From Sophora flavescens (Eukaryota > Streptophyta > Magnoliopsida > Fabales > Fabaceae): DNA of 64,000 bases. Below are positions 37,501-49,965 of this stretch, piece after piece; position 1 is the stretch's first letter; every line of letters starts with the position of its first letter. The translations under genes were made by a program, and so were the position numbers. The notes below the pieces were generated by a model. That model saw only the letters and a program-made list of their open reading frames with translations, did not search any database and had not been told where the DNA came from. The stretch lies in NCBI GenBank assembly GCA_030762895.1, contig JAUPTC010000015.1, forward strand, positions 1,654,395-1,718,394, written 5' to 3'.

Positions 37501-40163
37501 CAAAATTAGGGTTTTGGGTCAAAATAAGGTTAGAATTAGGGTTTTGGTTAAAATTAGGGTTTCGGGTCAAAATTAGGGTTCTGGGTCAATTTTACGATTT
37601 ACGGTCAAAATTAGGGTTTAGGGTTTGAAATAGGGTTTTGGGTCAAAAATAGGGTTAGAATTAGGGTTTTGGGTAAAAATTAGGGTTTTGGGTAAAAATT
37701 AGGGTTTAGGGTTTGAAATAGAGTTTTGAGTTTAAAATAGGGTTTTGGGTCAAAAATAGGGCTAGAATTAGAGTTTTGGGTAAAATTAGGGTTTCGGATC
37801 AAAATTAGGGTTTTGGTTTAAAATTAGGGTTTTTGGTCAAAATTTGGGTTTTGGGTCAAAAATAGGTTTAGAATTAGGGTTTTGGATCAAAATTAGGGTT
37901 TAGGGTCAAAAATAGGGTTTTGGGTCAAAAATAGGGTTAGAATTAGGATTTTGGATCAAAATTAGGGTTTAGGGTTTGAAATAGGGTTTTGAGTTTAAAA
38001 TAGGGTTTTGGGTCAAAAATAAGGTTAGAATTAGGGTTTTTGGGTAAAAATTTGGGTTTTGGGTAAAAATTAGGGTTTAGGGTCAAAATTAGGGTTTAGG
38101 GTTAGAAATAGAGTTTTGAATTTAAAATAGGGTTAGAATTAGCGTTTTGGGTAAAATTAGGGTTTCGGATCAAAATTAGGGTTTTGGTTTAAAATTAGGG
38201 TTTTTGGTCAAAATTAGGGTTTTGAGTTTAAAATAGGGTTTTGGGTCAAAAATATGGTTAGAATTAGGGTTTAGGGTCAAAATTAGGGTTTAGGGTTTGA
38301 AATAGGGTTTTGAGTTTAAAATAGGGTTTTGGGTCAAAAATAAGGTTAGAATTAGGGTTTTGGTTAAAATTAGGGTCTCGGGTCAAAATTAGGGTTCTGG
38401 GTCAAATTTAGGATTTTGGGTCAAAATTAGGGTTTAGGGTTTGAAATAGGGTTTTGAGTTTTAAATAGGTTTTGGGTCAAAAATAGGGTTAGAATTAGGG
38501 TTTTGGGTAAAAATTAGGGCTTTGGATCAAAATTAGGTTTAGGGTCAAAATTAGGGTTTAGGGTTTGAAATAGGGTTGAGTTTAAAATAGGGTTTTGGGT
38601 CAAAAATAGGGTTAGAATAAGGGTTTTGGTTAAAAATTATGGTTTAGGGTCAAAATTAGGGTTTAGGGTTTGAAATAGGGTTTTGAGTTTTAAATAGGGT
38701 TTGGGTCAAAAATAGGGTTAGAATTAGGGTTTTGGGTAAAAATTAGGGCTTTGGATCAAAATTAGGTTTAGGGTCAAAATTAGGGTTTGAAATGGGGTTG
38801 AGTTTAAAATAGGGGTTTGGGTCAAAAATATGGTTAGAATAAGGGTTTTGGGTAAAAATTATGGTTTAGGGTAAAAATTAGGGTTTAGGGTTTGAGATAG
38901 GGTTTTGAGTTTAAAATAGGGTTTTGGGTCTAAAATAGGGTCAGATTTAGGGTTTCGAGTAAAATTAGGGTTTCGGGTCAAAATAAGGGTTTTGGGTCAA
39001 ATTTAGGATTTTGGGTCAAAATTACGGTTTAGGGTTTGAAATAGGGTTTTGAGTTTTAAACAGGGTTTTGGGTCAAAAATAGGTTTAGAATTAGGGTTTT
39101 GGATCAAAATTAGGGTTTAGGGTCAAAATAGGGTTTTGGGTCAAAAATAGGGTTAGAATTAGGATTTTGGATCAAAATTAGGGTTTAGGGTTTGAATTAG
39201 GGTTTTGAGTTTAAAATGGGATATTCTGTCTAAAATAGGGTTAGAATTAGGGTTTTGGGTAAAAATTAGGGTTTAGGGTCAAAATTAGGGTTTAGGGTTT
39301 GAAATAGGGTTTTGAGTTTAAAATAAGGTTTTGGGTCAAAATTACGGTTCTGGGTCGAATTTAGGATTTAGGGTCAAAATTAGGGCTTTGATTTAAAAAT
39401 TGGGTTTTGGGTCAAAAATAGGGTTAGAATTAGGGTTTTGGGTAAAAATTAGGGTTTTGGGTAAAAATTAGGGTTTATGGTCAAAATTAGGGTTTAGGGT
39501 TTGAAATAGAGTTTTGAGTTTAAAATAGGGTTTTGAATCAAACTTAGGGTTTTGGATTAAAACTAGGATTTTGAGTTTAAAATAGGGTTTTGAGTGAAAA
39601 ATATGGTTAGAATTAGGGTTTAGGGTTAAAATTAGGGTTTAGGATTTGAAATTGGGATTTGAGTTTAAAATAGGGTTTCGGGACAAAAATAAGGTTAGAA
39701 TTAGGGTTTTGGGTAAAATTAGGGTTTCGGGTCAAAATTAGGGTTTTCGGTTAAAATTAGGGTTTTGGGTAAAATTTTGGTTTTTGGTCAAAAATAGGGA
39801 TGAGTTAAAAATAGGGTTTTGGGTCAAAAATACGGTTAGAATTAGGGTTTTGGGTAAAATTAGGGTTTCAGGTCAAAATTAGGGTTTAAAGTTTGAAATA
39901 GGGTCTTGAGTTTAAGATAGGGTTTGGGTAAAAATTAGGGTCTAGGGTCAAACATAGGGATTAGGGTTTGAAATAGGGTTTTGAGTTTAAAATAGGGTTT
40001 TGGGTAAAAAATAAGGTTAGAATTAGGGTTTTGGGTAAAATTATGGTTTCAGGTCAAAATTAGGGTTTTGAGTTTTAAATAGGGTTTGGGACAAAAATAG
40101 GATTATAATTAGGGTTTTGGGTAAAAATTAGGGCTTTGGATCAAAATTAGGTTTGGGTCAAAA
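37501..40163 (+). repeat. Composite telomere-like repeat, second large copy
   Basis: It carries the series TCTCGGGTCAAAATTAGGG, AGGGTCAGATTTAGGG, a CTGTCTAAAATAGGG word near 39227, TTGAATCAAACTTAGGG at 39535 and AGGGTCTTGAGTTTAAGATAGGG near 39899. That is the same order as 33.2-34.3 kb, about 5.4-5.6 kb later. A segment with TTGAGTTTTAAATAGGG and GGGCTTTGGATC is repeated within it near 38455-38640 and 38685-38880. No gene is visible. Confidence 0.65.
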
Positions 40164-40907
40164 TTAGGGTTTAGGGTTTGAAATAGGGTTGAGTTTAAAA
40201 TAGGGTTTCGGGTCAAAAATAGGGTTAGAATTAGGGATTTGGGTATAAATTATGGTTTAGGGTCAAAATTAGGGTTTAGGGTTTGAAATAGGGATTTTAG
40301 TTTAAAATAGGGTTTTGGGTCTAAAATAGGGTCAGCTTTAGGGTTTCGGGTAAAATTAGGGTTTCGGGTCAAAATTAGGGTTTTGGGTTAAATTTAGGGT
40401 TTTGTGTCAAAATTAGGGTTTTGGGTCAAAAATAGGGTTCAGTTAAAAATATGGTTTTGAGTGGAAAATAGGGTTAGAATTAGGGTTTTGGGTAAAATTA
40501 GGGTTTCGGGTCAAAATTAGGGTTTTGGGGTAAAATTAGGGTTTAGGGTTTGAAATAGGGTTGAGTTTAAAATAGGGTTTTGGGTCAAAAATTGGGTTAG
40601 AATTAGGGTTTTGGGTATAAATTATGGTTTAGGGTCAAAATTAGGGTTTAGGGTTTGAAATAGGGATTTTAGTTTAAAATAGGGTTTTGGGTCTAAAATA
40701 GGGTCAGCTTTAGGGTTTCGGGTAAAATTAGGGTTTCGGGTCAAAATTAGGGTTTTGGGTTAAATTTAGGGTTTTGTGTCAAAATTTGGGTCTTGGTTCA
40801 AAAATAGGGTTCAGTTAAAAATAGGTTTTTGAGTGGAAAATAGGGTTAGAATTAGGGTTTTGGGTAAAATTAGGGTTTCGGGTCAAAATTAGGGTTTTGG
40901 GGTAAAA
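40164..40907 (+). repeat. Tandem duplication of a 372 bp telomere-like segment
   Basis: Two adjacent near-identical segments, about 40164-40535 and 40536-40907, are marked by CAGCTTTAGGG at 40333 and 40705. Both contain GGGTATAAATTATGG, GGGATTTTAGTTT and GGGTTCAGTTAAAAATA. The second copy has small changes such as GGGTCTTGGTTC. It is a recent local amplification inside the larger composite. Confidence 0.75.
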
Positions 40908-43900
40908 TTAGGGTTTCGGGTCAAAATTAGGGTTTAGCGTTTGCAATAGGGTTTTGAGTTTAAAATAGGGTTTTGGGTCAAAAATAATGTTAGAATTAGG
41001 GTTTTGGGTAAAATTAGGGTTTCGTGTCAAAATTAGGGTTCTGGGTCAAATTTAGGATTTAGGGTCAAAATTAGGGTTTTGATTTAAAAATTGGGTTTTG
41101 TTTCAAAAATAGGGTTAGAATTAGGGTTTTGGGTCAAAATTAGGGTTTAGGGTCAAAATTAGGGTTTAGGGTTTGAAATAGAGTTTTGAGTTTAAAATAG
41201 GGTTTTGGGTCAAAAATAGGGTTAGAATTAGGGTTTTGGGTAAAATTAGGGTTTCGGATCAAAATTAGGGTTTTGGGTTAAAATTAGGGTTTTTGGTCAA
41301 AAATAGGGTTTAGTGTTTGAAATAGGGTTTTGGGTTAAAACAGGGTTTTGGGTCAAAAATAGGGTTAGAATTAGGGTTTTGGGTAAAATTTGGATTACGG
41401 GTCAAAATTAGGGTTTATGGTTTGAAATAGGGTTTTGAGTTTCAAATAGGGTTTTGTGTCAAAAAAAGGGTTAGAATAAGGGTTTTGGGTAAAAATTTGG
41501 TTTTTTGGTCAAAATTAGGGTTTAGGGTCAAAATTGGGGTTAAGGGTTAGAAATAGAGTTTTGATTTTAAAATAGGGTTTTGGGTCAAAAATAGGGTTAG
41601 AATTAGCGTTTTGGGTAAAATTAGGGTTTCAGATCAAAATTAGGGTTTTGGTTTAAAATTAGGGTTTTTGGTCAAAATTAGGGTTTTGAGTTTAAAATAG
41701 GGTTTTGGGTCAAAAATATGGTTAGAATTAGGGTTTAGGGTCAAAATTAGGGTTTAGGGTTTGAAATAGGGTTTTGAATTTAAAATAGGGTTTTGGGTCA
41801 AAAATAAGGCTAGAATTAGGGTTTCGGGTCAAAATTAGGGTTCTGGGTCAATTTTACGATTTAGGGTCAAAATTAGGGTTTAGGGTTTGAAATAGGGTTT
41901 TGAGTTTAAAACAGGGTTTTGGGTAAAATTAGGGTTACGGGTCAAAATTAGGGTTTATGGTTTGAAATAGGGTTTTGGGTCAAAAATAGGGTTAGAATCA
42001 GGGTTTTGGGTAAAAATTAGGGTTTTGGGATAAAATTAGGGTTTAGGGTCAAAATTAGGGTTTAGGGTTTGAAATTGAGTTTTGAGTTTAAAATAGGGTT
42101 TTGGGTCAAAAATAGGGTTAGAATTAGAGTTTTGGGTAAAATTAGGGTTTCGGATCAAAATTAGGGTTTTGGTTTAGAATTAGGGGTCATGGTCAAAATT
42201 AGGGTTTTGGGTCAAAAATAGGTTTAGAATTAGGGTTTTGGATCAAAATTAGGGTTTAGGGTCAAAAATAGGGTTAGAATTAGGATTTTGGATCAAAATT
42301 AAGGTTTAGGGTTTGAATTAGGGTTTTGAGTTTAAAATAAGGTTTTGGGTCAAAATTAGGGCTTTGATTTAAAAATTGTGTTTTGGGTCAAAAATAGGGT
42401 TAGAATTAGGGTTTTGGGTAAAAATTAGGGTTTTGGGTCAAAATTAGGGTTTAGGGTTTGAAATAGAGTTTTGAGTTTAAAATAGGGTTTTGGGTCAAAA
42501 ATAGGGTTAGAATTAGGGTTTTGGGTAAAATTAGGGTTTCGGGTCAAAATTAGGGTTTTGGGTTAAAATTAGGGTTTAGGGTCAAAATTAGGGTTTAGGG
42601 TTTGAAATAGGGTTTAGAGTTTAAAATAGGGTTTTGGGTCAAAAATAATGATAGAATTAGGGTTTTGGGTAAAATTAGGGTTTCGTGTCAAAATTAGGGT
42701 TCTGGGTCATATTTAGGATTTAAGGTCAAAATTAGGGTTTTGATTTAAAAATTGGGTTTTGTTTCAAAAATAGGGTTAGAAATAGGGTTTTGGGTAAAAA
42801 TTAGGGTTTCGGGTCAAAATTAGGGTTTAGGGTCAAAATTAGGGTTTAGGGTTCGAAATAGAGTTTTGAGTTTAAAATAGGGTTTTGGGTCAAAAATAGG
42901 GTTAGAATTAGGGTTTTGGGTAAAATTACGGGTCAAAATTAGGGTTTATGGTTTGAAATATGGTTTTAAGTTTCAAATAGGGTTTTGGGTCAAAAATAGG
43001 GTTAGAATTAGGGTTTTTGGGTAAAAATTTGGGTTTTGGGTCAAAATTAGTGTTTAGGGTCAAAATTAGGGTTTAGGGTTAGAAATAGAGTTTTAATTTT
43101 AAAATAGGGTTTTGGGTCAAAAATAGGGTTAGAATTAGCGTTTTGGGTAAAATTAGTGTTTCAGATCAAAATTAGGGTTTTGGTTTAAAATTAGGGTTTT
43201 TGGTCAAAATTAGGGTTTTGAGTTTAAAATAGGGTTTTGGGTCAAAAATATGGTTAGAATTAGGGTTTAGGGTCAAAATTAGGGTTTAAGGTTTGAAATA
43301 GGGTTTTGAGTTTAAAATATTGTTTTGGGTCAAAAATAAGGTTAGAATTAGGGTTTTGGTTAAAATTAGGGTCTCGGGTCAAAATTAGGGTTCTGGGTCA
43401 AATTTAGGATTTTGGGTCAAAATTAGGGTTTAGGGTTTGAAATAGGGTTTTGAGTTTTAAATTGGGTTTTGGGTCTAAAATAGGGTCAGATTTAGGGTTT
43501 CGGGTAAAATTAGGGTTTCAGGTCAAAATTAGGGTTTTGGGTCAAATTTAGGATTTTGGGTCAAAATTAGGGTTTAGGGTTTTAAATAGGGTTTTGAGTT
43601 TTAAACAGGGTTTTGGGTCAAAATTAGGGTTTAGGGTCAAAATTAGGGTTTTGGGTCAAAAATAGGTTTAGAATTAGGGTTTTGGATCAAAATTAGGGTT
43701 TAGGGTCAAAAATAGGGTTAGAATTAGGATTTTGGATCAAAATTAGGGTTTAGGGTTTGAAATAGGGTTTTGAGTTTAAAATGGGATTTTCTGTCTAAAA
43801 TAGGGTTAGAATTAGGGTTTTGGGTAAAAATTAGGGTTTAGGGTCAAAATTAGGGTTTAGGGTTTGGAATAGGGTCTTGAGTTTAAAATAAGGTTTTGGG

Positions 43901-45899
43901 TCAAAATTACGGTTCTGGGTCGAATTTAGGATTTAGGGTCAAAATTAGGGCTTTGATTTAAAAATTGGGTTTTGGGTCAAAAATAGGGTTAGAATTAGGG
44001 TTTTGGGTCAAAATTAGGGTTTAGGGTTTGAAATAGAGTTTTGAGTTTAAAATAGGGTTTTGAATCAAACTTAGGGTTTTGGGTTAAAACTAGGGTTTTG
44101 AGTTTAAATTAGGGTTTTGGGTGAAAAATATGGTTAGAATTAGGGTTTAGGGTTAAAATTAGGGTTTAGGGTTTGAAATTGGGTTTTGAGTTTAAAATAG
44201 GGTTTCGGGACAAAAATAAGGTTAGAATTAGGGTTTTGGGTAAAATTAGGGTTTCGGGTCAAAATTAGGGTTTTTGGTTAAAATTAGGGTTATGGGTAAA
44301 ATTTTGGTTTTTGGTCAAAAATAGGGTTTTGGGTCAAAAACACGGTTAGAATTAGGGTTTTGGGTAAAATTAGGGTTTCAGGTCAAAATTAAGGTTTATA
44401 GTTTGAAATTGGGTCTTCAGTTTAAGAGAGGGTTTGGGGTCAACAATAGGGTTAGAATTAGGGTTTTGGGTAAAAATTACGGTTTTGGGTAAAAATTACG
44501 GTCTAGGGTCAAACATAGGGATTAGGGTTTGAAATAGGGTTTTGAGTTTAAAATAGGGTTTTGGGTCAAAAATAAGGTTAGAATTAGGGTTTTGGGTAAA
44601 ATTATGGTTTCCGGTCAAAATTAGGGTTTTGGGTCAATATTAGGGTTTAGGGTCAAAATTAGGGTTTAGGGTGTGAAATAGGGTTTTGAGTTATAAATAG
44701 GGTTTGGGTCAAAAATAGGGTTAGAATTAGGGTTTTGGGTAAAAATTAGGGCTTTGGATCAAAATTAGGTTTAGGGTCAAAATTAGGGTTTAGGGTTTGA
44801 AATAGGGTTGAGTTTAAAATAGGTTTTTGGGTCAAAAATAGGGTTAGAATTAAGGTTTTGGGTAAAAATTATGGTTTAGGGTCAAAATTAGGGTTTAGGG
44901 TTTAAAATAGGGTTTTGAGTTTGAAATAGGGTTTTGAGTTTAAAATGGGATTTTTTGTCTAAAATTAGGGTTTAGGGTTTGAAATTGGGTTTTGAGTTTA
45001 AAATAGGGTTTCGGGACAAAAATAAGGTTAGAATTAGGGTTTTGGGTAAAATTAGGGTTTCGGTTTAAAATTAGGGTTTTTGGTCAAAATTAGGGTTTTG
45101 GGTCACAAATAGGTTTACAATTAGGGTTTTGGATCAAAATTAGGGTTTAGGGTCAAAAATAGGGTTTTGGGTCAAAAATTGGGTTAGAATTAGGATTTTG
45201 GATCAAAATTAGGGTTTAGGGTTTGAAATAGGGTTTTGAGTTTAAAATGGGATTTTCTGTCTAAAATAGGGTTAGAATTAGGTTTTTGGGTAAAAATTAG
45301 GGTTTAGGGTCAAAATTAGGGTTTAGGGTTTGAAATAGGGTTTTGAGTTTAAAATAAGGTTTTGGGTCAAAATTAGGGTTCTCGGCCAAATTTAGGATTT
45401 AGGGTCAAAATTAGGGCTTTGATATAAAAATTGGGTTTTGGGTCAAAAATAGGGTTAGAATTAGGGTTTTGGGTCAAAATTAGGGTTTTGGGTCAAAATT
45501 AGGGTTTAGCGTCAAAATTAGGGTTTAGGGTTAGAAATAGGGTTTTGAGTTTAAAATAGGGTTTTGGGTCAAAAATATGGTTAGAATTAGGGTTTAGGGT
45601 CAAAATTAGGGTTTAGGGTTTGAAATAGGGTTTTGAGTTTAAAATAGGGTTTTGGGTCAAAAATAAGGTTAGAATTAGGGTTTTGGTTAAAATTAGGGTT
45701 TCAGGTCAAAATTAGGGTTCTGGGTCAATTTTACGATTTAGGGTCAAAATTAGGGTTTAGGGATTTGGGTCAAAAATAGGGTTAGGATTTGGGTTTTGGG
45801 TAAAATTAGGGTTGCGGGTCAAAATTAGGGTTTATGGTTTGAAATAGGGTTTTGAGTTTAAAGTAGGGTTTGGGGTCTAAAATAGGGTTAGAATTAGGG
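40908..45899 (+). repeat. Composite telomere-like repeat, third large copy and tail
   Basis: After GCGTTTGCAATAGGG near 40927 the order follows earlier composites: a contig A type half with GGCTTTG at 42360, then AGGGTCAGATTTAGGG near 43480, CTGTCTAAAATAGGG near 43793, GGCTTTG at 43949, TTGAATCAAACTTAGGG at 44062, and an altered TCTTCAGTTTAAGAGAGGG near 44410. The TTGAATCAAAC marker is 4527 bp after the previous one. A shorter repeat of the CTGTCTAAAATAGGG / GGCTTTG part follows at 45255-45415. Confidence 0.65.
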
Positions 45900-48800
45900 T
45901 TTTGGGTCAAATTTAGGGTTTTGGGTCAAATCAGGGTTTCGTGTCAAATTTAGGGTTTTGGGTTAAAATTAGGGTTTTGGGACAAAATTAGGGTTTAGGG
46001 TCAAATAGGGTTTTGAGTTTAAAATAGGGTTTTAGGTCAAAAATAAGGTTAGATTTAGGGTTTGGGGTAAAATTAGGGTTTCGGGTCAAAATTAGGGTTT
46101 TGGGTTAAATTAGGGTTTTGTGTCAAATTTAGGGTTTTGTGTCAAAATTAGGGTTTTGGGTCAAAATTAGGGTTTTGTGTTAAATTTAGGGTTTTGTGTC
46201 AAAATTAGGGTTTTGTGTCAAAATTAGGGTTTTGGTTCAAAATTAGGGTTGAGTTAAAAATAGGGTTTTGGTTCGAAAATTAGGGTTTAGGGTTTGAAAT
46301 AGGGTCTTGAGTTTAAAACAGGGTTTTAGGTAAAAATTACGGTTTTGGGTAAAAATCAGGGTTTAGGGTTTACGGTCAAAAATAAGGTTAGAATTAGGGT
46401 TTTGGGTAAAATCATGGTCTCGGTTCAAAATTACGGTTTCGGGTCAAATTATGGTTTAGGGTTTGAAATATGGTTTTGGGTTTAAAATAGGGTTTTGGGT
46501 CTAAAATAGGGTTAGAATTAGGGTTTTGGGGAAAAATTAGGGTTTAGGTTCAAAATTAGGGTTTAGGGTTTAAAATAGGGTTTTGAGTTTAAAATAATGT
46601 TTTGGGTCAAAAATAGGGTTAGAATTAGGGTTTTGGGTAAAATTAGGGTTCTGGGTCAAATTGAAGGTCTAGGGTCAAAATTAGGGTTTGGGGTAAAATT
46701 AGGGTTTAGGGTCAAAATTAGGGTTTAGGGTTTGAAATTGGGTTTTGAGTTTAAAATAAGGTTCTGGGTCAAATTGAGGGTTTAGGGTCAAAATTAGGGT
46801 TAGAATTAGGGTTTTGGGTAAAATTAGGGTTTCGGGTCAAAATTAGGGTTTTGGGTCAAAAATAGGGTTAGAATTAGGGTTTGGGTCAAAATTAGGGTTT
46901 AGGGATTGAAATAGGGTTTTGAGTTTAAAATGGGGTTTTGGGTCAAAAATAGGGTTAGAATTAGGGTTGGGTAAAATTTAGGGTTTAGGGTCAAAATTAG
47001 ATTTTAGGGTTTGAAATTGGGTATTGAGATTAAAATATGGTTTTGGGTCAAATTGAGGGTTTAAGGTCAAAATTAGGGTTAGAATTAGGGTTTTGGTTAA
47101 AATTAGGGTTTTGGGTCAAAATAGGGTTAGAATTAGGGGTTTAGATCAAAAATAGGGTTTAGGGTTTGAAAGAGGGTTTTGAGTTTAAAATGGGGTTTTA
47201 GGTCAAAAATAGGGTTTAGGGTCAAAATTAGGGTTTAGGGTTTGAAATTGGGTTTTGAGTTTAAAATAGGGTTTTGGGTCAAAAATAGGGTTAGAATTAG
47301 GGTTTTGGGTAAAATTAGGGTTTCAGGTCAAAATTAGGGTTCTTGGTCAAATTGAGGGTTTAGGGTCAAAATTAGGGTTAGAATTAGGGTTTTGGGTAAA
47401 ATTGGGGGTTTGGTTCAAAATTAGGGTTTTGGGTCAAAATAGGGTTGAGTTAAAAATAGGGTTTTGGGTCGAAAATAGGGTTAGAATTAGGGTTTTGGGT
47501 AAAAATTAGGGTTTATGGTCAAAATTTGGGTTTAGGGTCAAAATTAGGATTTAGGGTCAAAATTAGGGTTTAGGGTTTGAAATAGGGTTTTTCGTTTAAA
47601 ATAGGGGTTTGGGTCAAAAATAGGGTTAGAATTAGGGTTTTGGGTAAAAATTAGGGTTTACGGTCAAAATTAGGGTTTAGGATTTGAAATAGGGTTTTGA
47701 GTTTAAAATAGGGTTTTGGGTCAAAAATAGGGTTAGAATTTAGGTTTTGGGTAAAATTAGGGTTTCGGGTCAAAAATAGGGTTAGAATTTGGGTTTTGAG
47801 TAAAATTAGGGTTTTGGGTCAAAATTAGGTTTTCGGGGTAAAATTAGGGTTTTTGGACAAAATTAGGGTTTTGGGTCAAAATTAGGGTTGAGTTTTAAAT
47901 AGGGTTTTGGGTCCAAAATATGGTTAGAATTAGGTTTTAGGGACAAAATTAGGGTTTAGGGTTTGAAATAGGGTTTTGAGTTTAAAATAATGTTAGAATT
48001 AGGGTTTTGGGTAAAATTATGGTTTCGGGTCAAAATTAGGGTTATGGGTCAATTTTACGATTTAGGGTTTAGGGTTTGAAATAGGGTTTTGAGTTTAAAA
48101 TAGGGTTTTAGGTCAAAAATAGGGTTAGAATTAGGGTTTTGGGTAAAATTAGTGTTTCGGCTCAAAATTAGGGTTTATGGTTTGAAATAGGGTTTTGACT
48201 TTAAAGTAGGGTTTGGGGTCTAAAATAGGGTTAGAATTAGGGTTTTGGGTAAAATTAGGGTTTCGGGTCAAAATTAGGGTTTTGGATAAAAATTAGGGTT
48301 TTGGGTAAAAATTACGGTTTTGGGTAAAAACTAGGGTTTAGGGTCAAAATCAGGGTTTAGGGTTTATGGTCAAAAATAAGGTTAGAATTAGGGTTTTGGG
48401 TAAAATTATGGTTTCTGTTCAAAATTACGGTTTCGGGTCAAAATTAGGGTTTAGGGTTTGAAATATGGTTTTGAGTTTAAAATAGGGTTTTGGGTCTAAA
48501 ATAGGGTTAGAATTAGGGTTTTGTGTAAAAATTAGGGTTAAAGGTCAAAATTAGGGTTTAGGGTTTGAAATAGGGTTTTGAGTTTAAAATAAGGTTTTGG
48601 GTCAAAAATAGGGTTATAATTAGGGTTTTGGGTAAAATTAGGGTTCTGGGTAAAATTAGGGTTTCGGGTTAAAATTAGGGTTTTGGGTCAAAATTAAGGT
48701 TTTGGGTAAAAAATAGGGTTGAGTTAAAAATAGGGTTTTGGGTCAAAAATACGGTTAGAATTAGGGTTTTGGGTAAAATTAGGGTTTTGAGTTTAAAATA

Positions 48801-48921
48801 GGGCTTTGAGTCAAAAATATGGTTAGAATTAGGGTTTAGGGTCAAAATTAGGGTTTAGGGTTTGAAATAGGGTTTTGAGTTTAAAATAGGGTTTTGGGTC
48901 AAAAATAAGGTTAGATTTAGG
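45900..48921 (+). repeat. 3.0 kb duplicated block, copy 1
   Basis: This block recurs at 49966-52802. Shared rare words fix the alignment: GGGTCAAATCAGGGTTTCG at 45931 and 49997, GGTCTCGGTTC at 46416 and 50465, GAAGGTCTAGGG at 46663 and 50712, and GGTTTTTCGTTTAAAATAGGGG at 47587 and 51513. The same stretch from about 46.73 to 48.92 kb is also present inverted in contig C. No gene is visible. Confidence 0.85.
46081..46250 (+). repeat. Run of the basic 19-base word
   Basis: About nine consecutive copies of TTAGGGTTTTGGGTCAAAA or its variant TTAGGGTTTTGTGTCAAAA appear with almost nothing between them. This is the clearest view of the basic monomer from which the family seems built. Elsewhere it alternates with other words. 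Confidence 0.8.
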
Positions 48922-49965
48922 GTATTGGGTAAAATTAGGGTTTCGGGTCAACATTAGGGTTTTGGGTCAATTTTATGCTTTGGGGTCAAAATTAGGGTTT
49001 AGGGTTTGAAAAAGGGTTTTTAGTTTAAAATAGGGGTTTGGGTCAAAAATAGGGTAAGAATTAGGGTTTTGGGTAAAATTAGGGTTACGGGTCAAAATTA
49101 GGGTTTATGGTTTGAAATAGTGTTTTGAGTTTAAAGTAGGGTTTGGGGTCTAAAATAGGGTTAGAATTAGGGTTTCGGGTAAAATTAGGGTTTCGGGTCA
49201 AAATTAGGGTTTAGGGTTTAAGGTCAAAAATAAAGATAGAATTAAGGTTTTGGGTAAAATTACGGTTTCGGGTCAAAATTAGGGTTTAGGGATTGAAATA
49301 TGGTTTTTAGTTTAAAATAGGGTTTTGGGTCTAAAATAGGTTTAGAATTACGGTTTTGGGTAAAAATTAGGGTTTAGGGTCAAAATTAGGCTTTAAGGTT
49401 TGAAATAGGGTTTTGAGTTTAAAATAGGGTTTTGGGTCAAAAATAGGGTTAGAATTAGGGTTTTGGGTCAAATTGAGGGTTTAGGGTCAAAATTAGGGTT
49501 AGAATTAGGGTTTTGGGTAAAATTAGGGTTTCGGGTCAAAATTAGGGTTTTGGGTTAAAATTAGGGTTTGGGGTCAAAATTATGGTTTTAGGTCGAATTG
49601 AGGGTTTAGGGTCAAAATTAGGGTTAGAATTAGGGTTTTGGGTAAAATTAGGGTTTCGGGTCAAAATTTGGGTTTTGGATTAAAATTAGGGTTTTGGGTC
49701 AAAATTATGGTTTTTGGTCAAAAATAGGGTTGAGTTAAAAATAGGGTTTTGGGTAAAAATTAGGGCTTTGGATCAAAATTAGGGTTTAGGGACAAAATTA
49801 GGGTTTAGGGTTGAGTTTAAAATAAGGTTTTGGGTCAAAAATAGGGTTAGAATTAGGGTTTTGGGAAAAAATTACGGTTTAGGGTCAAAATTAGGGTTTA
49901 GGGTTTGAAATAGGATTTTGAGTTTAAAATAGCGTTTCGGGTCTAAAATAGGGTCAGATTTAGGG
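48922..49965 (+). repeat. Spacer between the two 3.0 kb copies; matches the start of the contig C array inverted
   Basis: It has rare words GGTCAATTTTATGCTTTGGGG near 48970, GGGTAAGAATTAGGG near 49052, GAAATAGTGTTTTGAG near 49120 and AAAGTAGGGTTTGGGGTC near 49133. Their reverse complements occur in the same relative order between about 54370 and 53690 in contig C. Copy 2 of the block would be followed by this sequence if it did not stop at the gap. Confidence 0.75.
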
